DNA of 20,919 bases from a virus, in IMG/VR virus record IMGVR_UViG_3300030406_002943, positions 8,650-29,568 of that record. One strand, given 5' to 3'. Under the pieces are notes generated by a model. It was not told the DNA's origin and did not search any database. It worked only from the letters and a program-made list of their open reading frames with translations. Numbering within the stretch: position 1 is the first letter of the stretch; every line of letters starts with the position of its first letter. The translations under genes were made by a program, and so were the position numbers. Of this stretch, positions 1 through 7,993 are shown piece by piece.

Positions 1-288
1 GGCGGGTTCAAAGACGCTGACCAATTCTTCAACAGCCCGCAACAGATTCAGATGGCGCAACAGCAAATGGCCCAACAGCCACAGCAGGATGCCAACGCAG
101 CAGAGATGGCCAAGCTCCAGCAAGAGATGGCCCTGAAGCGGGAGCGCATGATGATGGAATTACAGCTAGAGCGTGAGAAGATGGAAGCGGAGCTAGAACT
201 GCGCCGTCAGGAACTTGCTGCTGAAGCTGAACTAAGGGCCATTAAGGCCGCAACCGATGCTGAGATCAGCACTAACTTGCCGAGGTAG
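1..288 (+). CDS. Portal protein, C-terminal end (partial, cut by window start)
   Basis: The reading frame is open from base 1 and ends at a TAG at 286-288, so this is the tail of a longer gene. An internal ATG at 52 is in the same frame and is not the real start. The visible 95 residues begin with an FKDADQFF motif, followed by a Gln/Met-rich stretch. A long charged helix rich in Glu, Lys, Arg and Met then follows, clearly a coiled coil. This kind of C-terminus, together with the position just ahead of scaffold and major capsid genes, matches portal proteins of podovirus-type marine phages. The portal is the dodecameric DNA gateway at one capsid vertex. The assignment rests on context and the C-terminal pattern; the core domain lies outside the window. 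Confidence 0.6.
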   Translation, partial: GGFKDADQFFNSPQQIQMAQQQMAQQPQQDANAAEMAKLQQEMALKRERMMMELQLEREKMEAELELRRQELAAEAELRAIKAATDAEISTNLPR

Positions 289-290
289 CC

Positions 291-1499
291 ATGCCAGTTT
301 CTTTTTCTTCAGGTGACGATTATTCAGCAGGTGATGGCGTTTCAATTAGCTCCGCCACCGTACAGGGCACAGATACCTATTCAGGAGCTAATGACGCTCT
401 AGCGGCCCTTGCGGCAAGTGCTAATGACCCTTATGAAGCAGAGCTTCTGCAACAAGCCGCTACTGGCGGGTCAGGCGGATTGTTAGGAGCTGGCTTCAAT
501 CTTGGTGACGGCGGTGATTCCGGCCAACCGTCTTTAGCAGACTTGCAGAGACAAACTGCGGTCAATACATTTATAAGACAGCAGACAGGGCTTGGCTCCA
601 ACCTTTTCGGGTTGCCGCAGTACCCTCAGGGCATGAACTTTAGTTATCCTTCTGACGGTAGGTTTGACAGACAATTTTTTGCAAATATGTTCCCTTCAAA
701 CCAGTTTGCGAATATGTTTCCGAGCATTGGCCCCATGCCGCCTACAACAACATTTTCTCAGAATATGTTAGTGCCGTCCGGCATCTCTGGTTTTGGCAAT
801 GTCCCCGCCGCGCCAGTTGAATACACTAAAGCAGACGGTACAAAGGGTTATCAAATAAACGGGGTGGAGGTTTCAAAAGAGCAGGCGGAAGCCGCCTCAC
901 AAATGCGCCAAGATATGTTCGACCTCACAGCGGACCCCAGACCGTCTTTTGGCAGTGATATGTTCGGTAAAGTAAAAAGTTTCTTCACTGGCGAGGAGCC
1001 AGACCGAGAGGCTGGGTTCAAAGAGTATGGCACTCTGCTAAACATGGGCGGAGAGATAGACCGCGCAACAGGCGATATTACAACCAAGGTTGGCAAAGGC
1101 GAGTTGAAGTATAACAACCGCTTTGGCATTACAACTTACTCCGGCCCTAAGGATGACAGTTACAGAGGCCCGTTTGAGAACCTGATTAGACCAGCTTACA
1201 GCAGTGATGACGGCCCACAACAAGAAGAGCAGGTTGCTATCAAACCTATTACAGAAGAAGAGGAAGAAGAGCGGTCAATGATCCGCGATGGCCTTATTAT
1301 GCCAGAGGGCGGGTACTTCCCGACAACTGGTAGGTTCTTGCGACTTGGTTTGTTGGACCAGCCTATAGACACATACGGTGGGTTACTTGCGGGTCAGGAC
1401 CCAGCGGCATTTGAGGCAATGAACATGGCGTTCAGACGGCCTACAAATGTGGAGTATTTTCAGGACCCATATGACATGACGGGGTATACGTTAATCTAA
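291..1499 (+). CDS. Hypothetical protein between portal and scaffold, 402 aa
   Basis: I do not recognise a family. The ATG lies 2 bases after the portal stop, with GAGG five bases upstream as ribosome-binding site. The first 90 residues are rich in Gly, Ala and Ser and look disordered. Around residues 125-145 the segment FANMFPS occurs twice within about 15 residues, a short internal duplication. An acidic EEEEEE patch lies near residue 325. No membrane segment, signal peptide or catalytic motif is visible. The TAA stop overlaps the next gene's ATG (TAATG), implying translational coupling. From its location it is probably a head-assembly or minor virion protein; that is inference only. Confidence 0.75.
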   Translation: MPVSFSSGDDYSAGDGVSISSATVQGTDTYSGANDALAALAASANDPYEAELLQQAATGGSGGLLGAGFNLGDGGDSGQPSLADLQRQTAVNTFIRQQTGLGSNLFGLPQYPQGMNFSYPSDGRFDRQFFANMFPSNQFANMFPSIGPMPPTTTFSQNMLVPSGISGFGNVPAAPVEYTKADGTKGYQINGVEVSKEQAEAASQMRQDMFDLTADPRPSFGSDMFGKVKSFFTGEEPDREAGFKEYGTLLNMGGEIDRATGDITTKVGKGELKYNNRFGITTYSGPKDDSYRGPFENLIRPAYSSDDGPQQEEQVAIKPITEEEEEERSMIRDGLIMPEGGYFPTTGRFLRLGLLDQPIDTYGGLLAGQDPAAFEAMNMAFRRPTNVEYFQDPYDMTGYTLI

Positions 1500-1786
1500 T
1501 GAACGAAGGTAAGGCGAGGGAGCAGATAAGCAGGGGTGACAGAGCCGCTAGTTTATTGAGAGATGAGTTATTAAATGAAGCATTTGACAAACTTGAAACA
1601 GATTTTATACAGGCGTGGAAAAACAGTTCTGTGGAAGATTCACAAAACCGTGAACGGCTGTATATGTTATGTCAGAACTTGGCGGCAGTAAAAGACTATC
1701 TTGAACAGGTAGTTACCTCCGGCAAGTTGGCAAAGGCGCAACTCGATGAGTTGCAAAACCGTGTAAAATTTGAGAAAAGGAAATAG
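1499..1786 (+). CDS. Small helical protein of the head module, 95 aa
   Basis: The start ATG overlaps the previous stop by one base (TAATG). The product is predicted almost wholly alpha-helical and charged, with no membrane segment. It contains a DFIQAWKNS segment near residue 38 and an RERLYMLCQNLAAVKDYLEQV helix in the middle. Short helical proteins of this general type are common beside portal or scaffold genes of podovirus-like phages and are usually left as hypothetical. A role as assembly chaperone or small connector is possible but not shown by the sequence. Confidence 0.75.
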   Translation: MNEGKAREQISRGDRAASLLRDELLNEAFDKLETDFIQAWKNSSVEDSQNRERLYMLCQNLAAVKDYLEQVVTSGKLAKAQLDELQNRVKFEKRK

Positions 1787-1788
1787 TA

Positions 1789-2796
1789 ATGGACAATAAC
1801 TCGCAAGAGACTGGCCAGTTATCTATGAACGAAGCCATTGATTCCCTGTTAGCAACTCCACCCGTTAAGGATACGGAAAGCGAAGGGCGGCAAGGGGAAG
1901 AAGCCACGGAAGTGGAAGAAGCCCCGACACTTGAAGCAGAGGCCGAGACTGAGACTGAAGAGGTCGAATATGTCGAGGATGATGAAGAGGGTGAGTATGA
2001 AGTTGAAGAGGATGACGAAGAGGCAGAGCCCGACCAACCTCAGACATACACTGTCCGCGTTGACGGTGAAGAGTATGAGGTCACGGAAGAGGAACTGCTG
2101 AACGGGTACTCCCGACAGCAAGCATACACAAAGCGTAGTCAAGAACTCGCAGAGCAACGCAAGGCTTTTGAATCAGAAGCCGCGCAAGTGAAGCAGATGA
2201 GGGACACCTACGCACAACAACTTGAACAGTTGTCCGCGCAGTTACAGCAGGCAAACCAACAGGAACCTGACTGGGCTGAACTGGCAAAGCAATACTCTGC
2301 TGAGGACCTGATCGTTTACAAGGCGCAATTAGACCAACAAAAGGAATATGCCCGCCAAGTAGAAGCCGAAAGGCAAGCGGTAGCCCAACAGCAGATGCAG
2401 GAGCAACAGCAGGCCATGAAACAAAGGCTTGCTGAACAAAAGAAGGAGATGCTGAACCGCATCCCGCAGTGGCAAAATGACGAAGTTCGCAACAATGAGC
2501 GGATGCAGGTTATTGAGTACGCACAGCGGCGGATTGGCTTCTCAGAAGAAGAGATTGCAAATGCGTCAGACGCACGGGCAATCGAACTGCTTTATAAGGC
2601 GTGGCAGTGGGATAATCTTCAGCAGAAGAAACCCGCCGCGAAGAAAAAAGCGGCCAAGGCTCCCAAGATGGCTAAGTCAGGGCAACCAAAGACAAAGGCT
2701 CAAGTTGTCAGTCGTCAACGACAAAAGGCGATGGACCGCCTCAATAGAGAAAGGTCTGTAGATGCCGCTGTCGATCTTTTAATGGGAAAAAGCTAA
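1789..2796 (+). CDS. Capsid assembly scaffolding protein
   Basis: A 335-residue protein directly upstream of the major capsid gene, where scaffolds normally lie. AAGGA precedes the ATG. Residues about 35-82 are extremely acidic (long Glu/Asp runs). Next comes a YTVRVDGEEYEV motif at about 87-98, followed by a TEEELLNGYSRQQAYTKR segment that recurs in phage scaffolds of this kind. Residues about 115-245 form a Gln/Glu/Lys-rich coiled coil, and residues about 280-308 are a Lys/Ala-rich basic tail. An acidic N-terminus, central coil and basic C-terminal segment fit a protein that polymerises inside the procapsid and binds the capsid protein through its C-terminus. No protease motif is visible, so a separate maturation protease is not suggested here. 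Confidence 0.85.
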   Translation: MDNNSQETGQLSMNEAIDSLLATPPVKDTESEGRQGEEATEVEEAPTLEAEAETETEEVEYVEDDEEGEYEVEEDDEEAEPDQPQTYTVRVDGEEYEVTEEELLNGYSRQQAYTKRSQELAEQRKAFESEAAQVKQMRDTYAQQLEQLSAQLQQANQQEPDWAELAKQYSAEDLIVYKAQLDQQKEYARQVEAERQAVAQQQMQEQQQAMKQRLAEQKKEMLNRIPQWQNDEVRNNERMQVIEYAQRRIGFSEEEIANASDARAIELLYKAWQWDNLQQKKPAAKKKAAKAPKMAKSGQPKTKAQVVSRQRQKAMDRLNRERSVDAAVDLLMGKS

Positions 2797-2811
2797 GAAG
2801 GGAATAAAATC

Positions 2812-3762
2812 ATGGCAACCCATACCACCGCAACTGCTGTCGGTGAGCGCGAGCAACTGGCAGACGTAATTTATCGGATTGACCCCGATGAAACTCCAAT
2901 CTTCAGCGCACTGAAGAAGGAAACCTCAAACGGCATTTTCACTGAATGGCAAGTTCAGGAATTAGCCGCCGCCGCAACAAACAACCACGTTGCTGAAGGT
3001 GCAGATGCTACATTTGCAACTCCAACAGCTACTGTTCGGTTTGGTAACTACCACCAGATCAGCGTCAAAGACGTTGCAGTTTCTGGCACACTGGAAGCCG
3101 TAGATAAGGCCGGACGAGATCGTGAACTGAGCTATCAGCGAGTTTTAAAGTCGTTGGAGCTACGCAGAGACATCGAAAAGTCAATCGGTGACACAGATGT
3201 AGCACGTTCAGCTTCATCACCTCGCAAGTCAGCTTCACTGTCATGCTGGATAACCAACGGCTCTGTAGGTGCCTCAGCAGGCGCATTTGGAACAGGTGAC
3301 GGCACAGACACGATCACTGCTGGCACTGCTCGTGCATTGACACTGGCTCTGATTGAAGACGGGATGCAGGACGCATGGACAGACGGCGGCAATCCAAAGC
3401 TGTTGGTCGCATCTGCAACAAACCGTGCGAACTTCTCAGACCTGTCTGCTTCAGGCAATTTGGTCAGCAACGATGTCAACATGACAGCAGCTAAGGCAAC
3501 AACATACGTTGGCTCAACTTCTGTGTTCTTGACAGACTTTGGCACCTTGGACGTGGCACCGTCACGCTTCCTAAGCAATGACCGCATCTTCCTGATTGAT
3601 CCAGACTTTGCATCACTTTGCACACTGAACGGACGTAATTTCGCAGAAAACGAAATTGCCCGCACAGGTGACGCAGAGAAAATGCAACTGGTCACAGAGT
3701 GGTCACTGAAAGTGATGGCTCCAAAAGCCCATAGTGGCATTTTTGACCTGAACGGTTCTTAA
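2812..3762 (+). CDS. Major capsid protein, SU10 type (HK97 fold)
   Basis: The 316-residue product resembles the SU10-like major capsid family (formerly DUF5309). The N-terminus has GEREQLADVIYRIDPDETP, followed by EWQVQELAAAA, VAEGADA and a GNYHQISVKDVAVSGT block. An AVDKAGRDRELSYQ segment leads into the long 'spine' helix, and the C-terminal part contains the VTEWSLKV segment. Together these are the family's usual order of blocks. It forms the icosahedral shell. GAAGGGA lies upstream of the ATG. The gene follows the scaffold after 15 bases and is followed by a strong hairpin, an arrangement that often lets the capsid gene be transcribed more than its neighbours. The length is close to what I expect for the family. 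Confidence 0.92.
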   Translation: MATHTTATAVGEREQLADVIYRIDPDETPIFSALKKETSNGIFTEWQVQELAAAATNNHVAEGADATFATPTATVRFGNYHQISVKDVAVSGTLEAVDKAGRDRELSYQRVLKSLELRRDIEKSIGDTDVARSASSPRKSASLSCWITNGSVGASAGAFGTGDGTDTITAGTARALTLALIEDGMQDAWTDGGNPKLLVASATNRANFSDLSASGNLVSNDVNMTAAKATTYVGSTSVFLTDFGTLDVAPSRFLSNDRIFLIDPDFASLCTLNGRNFAENEIARTGDAEKMQLVTEWSLKVMAPKAHSGIFDLNGS

Positions 3763-3772
3763 TAATCACAGG

Positions 3773-3800
3773 TGGGGCGGGCAACCGCCCCATCTCTTCT
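3773..3800 (+). terminator. Hairpin after the major capsid gene (terminator or attenuator)
   Basis: An 8-bp perfect stem (3773-3780 with 3785-3792, nearly all G-C) closes a GCAA tetraloop of the stable GNRA type. A pyrimidine-rich TCTCTTCT follows instead of a clean U-tract. It sits between the capsid stop and the next gene's AGGGGAA ribosome-binding site. The structure would give partial termination, or protect the 3' end of capsid mRNA. The weak U-tract argues against full termination. Confidence 0.65.
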
Positions 3801-3811
3801 AGGGGAAACAC

Positions 3812-4132
3812 ATGAAAAGAAACCTTATCTCAGACCCGACCACTGGCAAGGAAATCAATCTGCACCAAGAAAGTGACGGGTCATCTTATATTGAGCAGAC
3901 CCAAAGGTTCGACAATCTGCTGAAAATCAACAAGCATATGGCGGATGACTGGAAGTATGGTCAGATGCGCGGGACACAGAAGCACATGGCTCATGTGGCG
4001 GAAATACCGAATATATTGTATGCTGAACTCGTACAGAAGTTTGGCAAGCCTGCTGACAACCCAAAGGCGTGGAAGCAGTGGCTGAATGATTCTGAAAACA
4101 GAGCGTTTAGAACAGGCGGCGGTAAATTATGA
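3812..4132 (+). CDS. Conserved small structural-module protein, 106 aa
   Basis: The ATG is preceded by AGGGGAAA. The basic, soluble product has no membrane segment. A MAHVAEIPN motif sits near residues 58-66, and the C-terminus ends in a NDSENRAFRTGGGK pattern. Small proteins with an 'HVA-IP' centre and a 'LND-N-AFRT' end are frequent in podovirus head-tail regions and are annotated only as hypothetical. Its TGA overlaps the next ATG (ATGA), so it is probably translated in step with the adaptor gene. A connector or assembly role is inferred from position. Confidence 0.75.
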   Translation: MKRNLISDPTTGKEINLHQESDGSSYIEQTQRFDNLLKINKHMADDWKYGQMRGTQKHMAHVAEIPNILYAELVQKFGKPADNPKAWKQWLNDSENRAFRTGGGKL

Positions 4133-4770
4133 GCATAGGTACTTATCAGGAGTTGAAGGACGCGATAGCCAACTTTCTGGCCCGTGATGACCTGACAGCG
4201 CAAATACCCAACTTTATCCAGCTTGCAGAAGCACGGATGAGCAGGGAACTGGAGACACGCGAACAGGAAAAGCGGGCTACTGCGACCCTTACAGCAAATG
4301 ATGAGTATGTTGCTCTCCCGACTGACCTGCGCGAAGTGCGCGAGGTAAAGCTGAATACATCACCGACAAAGGTGCTGTCATACTTTAGTCCGTCAGGTCT
4401 GGACACGCAGTATTCCTCAAACGGCCAAGGCAGGCCGGAGGGCTACAGCATTATCGGCAAGGAGCTTAAACTGCGCCCAATACCAGACAGCACTTACGAG
4501 GCTGAGATTGTTTACATAGGCACATTGGATTCTCTTAGCGATACCAGCACCCCGACATTGTTTCTTAGGAGCCCTGATCTGTATTTGTACGGCGCACTAA
4601 CAGAGGCATACGCCTATTTATTGGATGAGGGCAGAGCGGCACAGTATGACGCGAAGTTTTCACGCGGTTTGGAGGAAGTAAAGGTTGATGAACAGCGGGC
4701 TCATTACGGGACAGGCTCGCTGCACATTACAAGTATTTATTCACGACAAAATGCAGTAGCGGAGACTTAA
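4129..4770 (+). CDS. Head-tail adaptor protein, SU10 type
   Basis: The 213-residue protein begins TYQELKDAIANFLARDDL, then IPNFIQLAEARMSRELETREQE, an ALPTDLREVREV block, and a C-terminal EAYAYLLDEGRAAQYDAKF helix. These are the hallmarks of the SU10-type adaptor family, the functional counterpart of T7 gp11 and P22 gp4. Such proteins bind as a ring beneath the portal, extend the DNA channel and provide the platform for the tail. The family is usually about 200 residues, so the gene looks complete. It starts within an ATGA overlap with the preceding gene. Confidence 0.85.
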   Translation: MSIGTYQELKDAIANFLARDDLTAQIPNFIQLAEARMSRELETREQEKRATATLTANDEYVALPTDLREVREVKLNTSPTKVLSYFSPSGLDTQYSSNGQGRPEGYSIIGKELKLRPIPDSTYEAEIVYIGTLDSLSDTSTPTLFLRSPDLYLYGALTEAYAYLLDEGRAAQYDAKFSRGLEEVKVDEQRAHYGTGSLHITSIYSRQNAVAET

Positions 4771-4773
4771 ACT

Positions 4774-5160
4774 ATGTCAGCAATGTCAGATTATTTAGAG
4801 AATGAGATTCTCGACCATATACTGGGGACGGGCTCTTATACCATGCCAAGTGCGGTGTATGTGGGTCTGTCAACAGGTTCATTCAATGATGATAACAGCG
4901 GAACGGAACTAACTGGTAATGGTTACACTCGAAAAGCTATCACTTTCGGGGCGGCTTCTTCAGGCACGGCAAGTAATAATGCCGCTGTTGAGTTTCCTGC
5001 CGCAACTGGGTCATGGGGCACCGTAAGTCATTTTGGAATCTTTGACGCTTCATCCAGCGGAAACTTATTAATACATGGTGCTCTGACAGCCTCAAAGGTA
5101 ATTGCTTCTGGTGATATACTGAAGATTGCAGTTGGCGATATGGACATTACCGCCGCATAG
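4774..5160 (+). CDS. Gp80-type phage tail fibre/virion protein
   Basis: The 128-residue protein opens with SDYLENEILDHILG, continues with a PSAVYVGLST strand and a GNGYTRKAITFGAASSG segment, and has GSWGTVSHFGIFDA about two-thirds along. This is the characteristic pattern of the Gp80 tail-fibre-associated family found in many siphoviruses and podoviruses. The fold is expected to be all beta. Family members are virion components; their exact location on the particle is generally not known. It follows the adaptor by 3 bases with no obvious strong ribosome-binding site, suggesting coupling. Confidence 0.8.
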   Translation: MSAMSDYLENEILDHILGTGSYTMPSAVYVGLSTGSFNDDNSGTELTGNGYTRKAITFGAASSGTASNNAAVEFPAATGSWGTVSHFGIFDASSSGNLLIHGALTASKVIASGDILKIAVGDMDITAA

Positions 5161-5167
5161 GTGAGAT

Positions 5168-5878
5168 ATGTCTACAACAGCACCCCTCGACAGGATAACT
5201 GGCACCCTAGATAGCTACACCGTCACGCTTGATACGCTTGGCGACAAAGTATCATGGACCGCTGTCGCGCTGGATCATATGGACGGCTGGGGTGTTCTGG
5301 ACAGTTGGAACTACGGCACGTTAGACACCCTCGCCCTTGAGGTTAAGATTGCCGAGGGGACTGCGGCGACAACCGTTACAGCAACAGGCACGGCAGAACG
5401 GGTAAAGGGCGTATCAGCGGCTGTTACAGCGTCCGTGACAGCCTCAACAGGCACAACCCGTATAAGGACAGCGGCGGCAACAGCAACTGTTCTCAACACG
5501 GTTGCAGCGGCGTTCCTGAGGGTGCGTCCGTTTGAGGCTCTGGTTAGTGCTGTTGGCACTGCAACAATGGTTGGCACACGAGTTCGCCCTGCATCAGCCT
5601 CAGCCAGCATAGCTATCACAGGGACAACTGGAACAAACTTTGTTACACTAGCGGCGGGCACTGCTGACATTGCAGCTACTGTAGCGGGCAATATCACAGT
5701 GACCTTTGATGGTGCGTCAACTGCTGAAATAGTTATTACTAGCAGTTTATCATCGAAGCTGTTGGGCGAAGATTGGATAGATGCAATAATAGGGTCAGAG
5801 ACTTGGACAGATGTAATCGCGGGCTCTGAGGTGTGGACACAGGTGCAAACTGGCACAGAAACGTGGGCGAGACAATGA
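5168..5878 (+). CDS. Ala/Thr-rich repeat virion protein, 236 aa
   Basis: Composition is strikingly biased to Ala, Thr, Val and Gly, and the protein is repetitive. Residues about 55-190 contain degenerate units of roughly 20 residues, each with an R(V/I)R- or RV-like turn followed by alternating small residues, as expected for stacked beta-strands. The last 35 residues carry three short copies of a G(S/T)E(T/V)W motif. The N-terminus has LDRITGTLDSYTVTLDTL, a motif that reappears in the next gene. Similar Ala/Thr repeat proteins occur in marine phage tail regions without assigned function. A fibrous or decorating tail role is inference. Confidence 0.75.
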   Translation: MSTTAPLDRITGTLDSYTVTLDTLGDKVSWTAVALDHMDGWGVLDSWNYGTLDTLALEVKIAEGTAATTVTATGTAERVKGVSAAVTASVTASTGTTRIRTAAATATVLNTVAAAFLRVRPFEALVSAVGTATMVGTRVRPASASASIAITGTTGTNFVTLAAGTADIAATVAGNITVTFDGASTAEIVITSSLSSKLLGEDWIDAIIGSETWTDVIAGSEVWTQVQTGTETWARQ

Positions 5879-7335
5879 TACCTTTTGGCGAATGGCTACC
5901 AGACCAGCCGGACCATATGAACGCTGGCGTAGTTACAGCAACAAACGTAATACCCTCCGCGTCCGGCTATAAGCCGTTTCCGCAGTTGATTAGCTACAGC
6001 AATGCGGCTACCGCTACTATTCGCGGTATATATGCGGCTAAGGACAATGACGGCAACGTGGCTCTGTTTGCTGGAGACAGCGGCAAGCTGTACAAATTCA
6101 CGCCGTCATCAAACAACCTCACAGACGTAAGTAAGGCAGGTTCGCCAGCCTATGACTTGACTGGCAACGAGAGATGGCGGTTTGTTCAGTTTGGCCAATA
6201 TGTTTTAGTGGCAGGCGGCATAGGCGAAGAAATACAAAAGTGGGACTTGTCTACAGACACGGCTTTCAGCAACCTTGCGGGTTCGCCTCCAAACGCTGAG
6301 TTTATCGCTGTTGTCAGAGACTTTATCTGGACGGCTAACATCGAGGACAGCGGCGGGCGGGTGCCCTTTAGAACAAGATGGTCAGCGTTTAATGCTATTG
6401 ATAGCTGGACTGTAGGAACGGATCAGGCTGACTTTCAGGATCTTCCTGACAGTGGCGCAATCACTGGCCTTGTGGGCGGCGAATATGCGACCATTCTTTG
6501 TGAGAGGGCCATATTCCGTGCAACATATACAGGCCCACCATTAATCTGGCAGTTCGACAGGGTTGAATCACAAATAGGCTGTAAACTGGCGGGGTCTGTG
6601 TGCAATTATGGATCATTAACTTTCTTCTTGTCTGACAATGGATTCCACGCATTTGACGGTCAAAAAGCCACACCTATCGGCAACGAAAAGGTGGATAAGT
6701 TTTTTGAAAAAGACTTCAATGATAACTTCAAAGATAATGTTTCCGCTGCTGTTGACCCGCTGAACCAGATAGCTGTCTGGTCATACCCGTCCGTTGCAAG
6801 CACAAGCGGCGACTGTGACAGACTGTTGATCTTCAACTATGCACTAAACAGGTGGTCACTGGTAGACGTAACAACCAACTTTATAGCCCCGTTTTTTAGC
6901 GGCGGTTATACAATGGACAATCTCGATAACTTGTCAGCTACGCTAGACGGCCTGACAACTGTGCTTGATAGTCAGTTGTTTCGTGGTGGTGAATACTTCT
7001 TTGGCGGTGCTATAGGCAACAAACTGGCGACCTTTACAGGAGACCCATTAGCCGCGACCATTGAGACGGGCGAGGTCGGCATAGCCAAGGGCAAGCACGG
7101 CATAGTGACCCGCGTTTACCCATACTTTGAAGATGGCTCTGTGACGATGGAAGTCGGCACCAGAAACACCCCTACATCAGCGGTGACGTTTACAAGCCCC
7201 GTAGCAATGAACGCTGACGGTTTCTGCCCGTTCCGCGCACAGGGCAGATACCATCGCACCCGCATGAACCTGACAGGTAACTGGTCAAACGCACAGGGGC
7301 TTGATGTAGATGCCAGAGAGATAGGCAGGCGGTAA
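5875..7335 (+). CDS. Large tail protein (tail tube/nozzle-like), 486 aa
   Basis: I place the start at 5875, where ATGA overlaps the previous stop. The frame stays open back to an ATG at 5833, but the product beginning MIPFGEWLPDQPDH fits the family better. That N-terminus, the following NVIPSASGYKPFPQL block and the repeated beta-strand plus Trp pattern match large tail proteins of uncultured marine podoviruses. Those lie where T7 carries its nozzle (gp12). Residues about 350-370 contain LDNLSATLDGLTTVLDS, similar to the N-terminus of the preceding protein. No membrane segment is visible. A beta-propeller-like nozzle is plausible from strand periodicity and position, not shown. Confidence 0.72.
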   Translation: MIPFGEWLPDQPDHMNAGVVTATNVIPSASGYKPFPQLISYSNAATATIRGIYAAKDNDGNVALFAGDSGKLYKFTPSSNNLTDVSKAGSPAYDLTGNERWRFVQFGQYVLVAGGIGEEIQKWDLSTDTAFSNLAGSPPNAEFIAVVRDFIWTANIEDSGGRVPFRTRWSAFNAIDSWTVGTDQADFQDLPDSGAITGLVGGEYATILCERAIFRATYTGPPLIWQFDRVESQIGCKLAGSVCNYGSLTFFLSDNGFHAFDGQKATPIGNEKVDKFFEKDFNDNFKDNVSAAVDPLNQIAVWSYPSVASTSGDCDRLLIFNYALNRWSLVDVTTNFIAPFFSGGYTMDNLDNLSATLDGLTTVLDSQLFRGGEYFFGGAIGNKLATFTGDPLAATIETGEVGIAKGKHGIVTRVYPYFEDGSVTMEVGTRNTPTSAVTFTSPVAMNADGFCPFRAQGRYHRTRMNLTGNWSNAQGLDVDAREIGRR

Positions 7336-7646
7336 TGGGCAAAACGGCAAACTTTCGCATATTAAACCCTGTTACAGCTACCACGCGAATGGTTGCTGAG
7401 GTGCTAAACGGCGCGATGAACGGCAAGATGAACTGCCACGGTGAAGTGACTTTACCATCTGGCGGCGCAGACGTGACCGTTACAGACCCACGGGCAAGCA
7501 AAGAAAGTGTCATTTTATTAGAGCCCCACACAAGTAATTATTACCACCACAATCCTTATATTAAGACTAAAAATGACGGGTCTTTTGTTATAGGGCAAGC
7601 AAACAACGGGCACAGTACGGATATAAGTTATGTCATCATTGGCTGA
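7335..7646 (+). CDS. Small virion-module protein, 103 aa
   Basis: The ATG overlaps the previous TAA by one base (TAATG). The product appears to be a small all-beta protein, with an N-terminal ANFRILNPVTATTRM segment and a C-terminal GSFVIGQANNGHSTDISYVIIG strand pair. No signal peptide or membrane segment is visible. The fold looks like a small beta-sandwich, as in minor tail proteins, but I do not recognise a named family. The 3' end overlaps the next gene by 17 bases. Confidence 0.7.
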   Translation: MGKTANFRILNPVTATTRMVAEVLNGAMNGKMNCHGEVTLPSGGADVTVTDPRASKESVILLEPHTSNYYHHNPYIKTKNDGSFVIGQANNGHSTDISYVIIG

Positions 7647-7992
7647 CGAATTTGAGCGTTGCGCGGATTACATTGAATCGGCACTTGTGTATGCTGGCCA
7701 TAGCCACACGCTACAGGACGTTTGGCAGGCTATAACCAATAAACAAGCGGCATTTTTTCCTTACGAAAAATCTGCTATAGTTGTGGAGATAGTTGACTAC
7801 CCCCAGAGGGCAACTTGTCGCATATGGTTAGCTGGTGGCGATATGGACGAACTTCTGGAGGCTGAGAAAGAACTCCGTGTGTGGGCCAGAGAACGTGGTT
7901 GTGAGAGCATGGAGATTATTGGTCGGAAGGGCTGGGAGCGAGTGCTCACAGAATATAAACCATCAGCAGTTATATTAACGAAGGAACTTTGA
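7630..7992 (+). CDS. T7 gp13-like / GNAT-fold virion-module protein
   Basis: The 120-residue product has a HTLQDVWQAI helix near 26-35 and an AAFFPYEKSAIVVEIVDYP strand block at about 40-58. A central RIWLAGGDMDELLEAEKELRVWA follows at about 64-86, then GCESMEIIGRKGWERVL at 90-106 and a terminal KEL. This is the pattern of the GNAT-like phage family that includes T7 gp13, a small protein needed for virion assembly. The typical acetyl-CoA binding motif (Q/R-x-x-G-x-G/A) is not evident, so catalysis is doubtful. It overlaps the preceding gene and directly precedes the putative ejection protein genes, as gp13 does in T7. Confidence 0.72.
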   Translation: MSSLADEFERCADYIESALVYAGHSHTLQDVWQAITNKQAAFFPYEKSAIVVEIVDYPQRATCRIWLAGGDMDELLEAEKELRVWARERGCESMEIIGRKGWERVLTEYKPSAVILTKEL

Positions 7993-7993
7993 G

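Noticed and set aside
1849-2157. Leu/Phe-rich minus-strand frame that looks like a membrane protein
   Set aside because: It is the antisense of the acidic Glu-rich scaffold segment; reverse complements of Glu codons read as Leu or Phe codons.
2477-2761. 94-codon plus-strand frame inside the scaffold gene
   Set aside because: It is an out-of-frame shadow without a ribosome-binding site; its Arg/Lys-rich composition arises from the basic C-terminus of the scaffold.
3135-3740. 201-codon open frame on the minus strand across the capsid gene
   Set aside because: It lies antisense to a well-supported capsid gene. It has no ribosome-binding site and a Ser/Ala/Val-rich composition expected from reading a GC-biased gene backwards.
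5311-5856. 181-codon minus-strand frame opposite the Ala/Thr repeat protein
   Set aside because: Its Val/Ala/Thr repeats mirror the repeats of the plus-strand gene, which has proper operon spacing and overlaps with its neighbours.
6690-6698. GGTGGATAA, an 8 of 9 match to the DnaA box on the minus strand
   Set aside because: It is a single site inside a tail gene with no cluster and no AT-rich unwinding region beside it, so it does not support an origin despite the DnaA-like gene.
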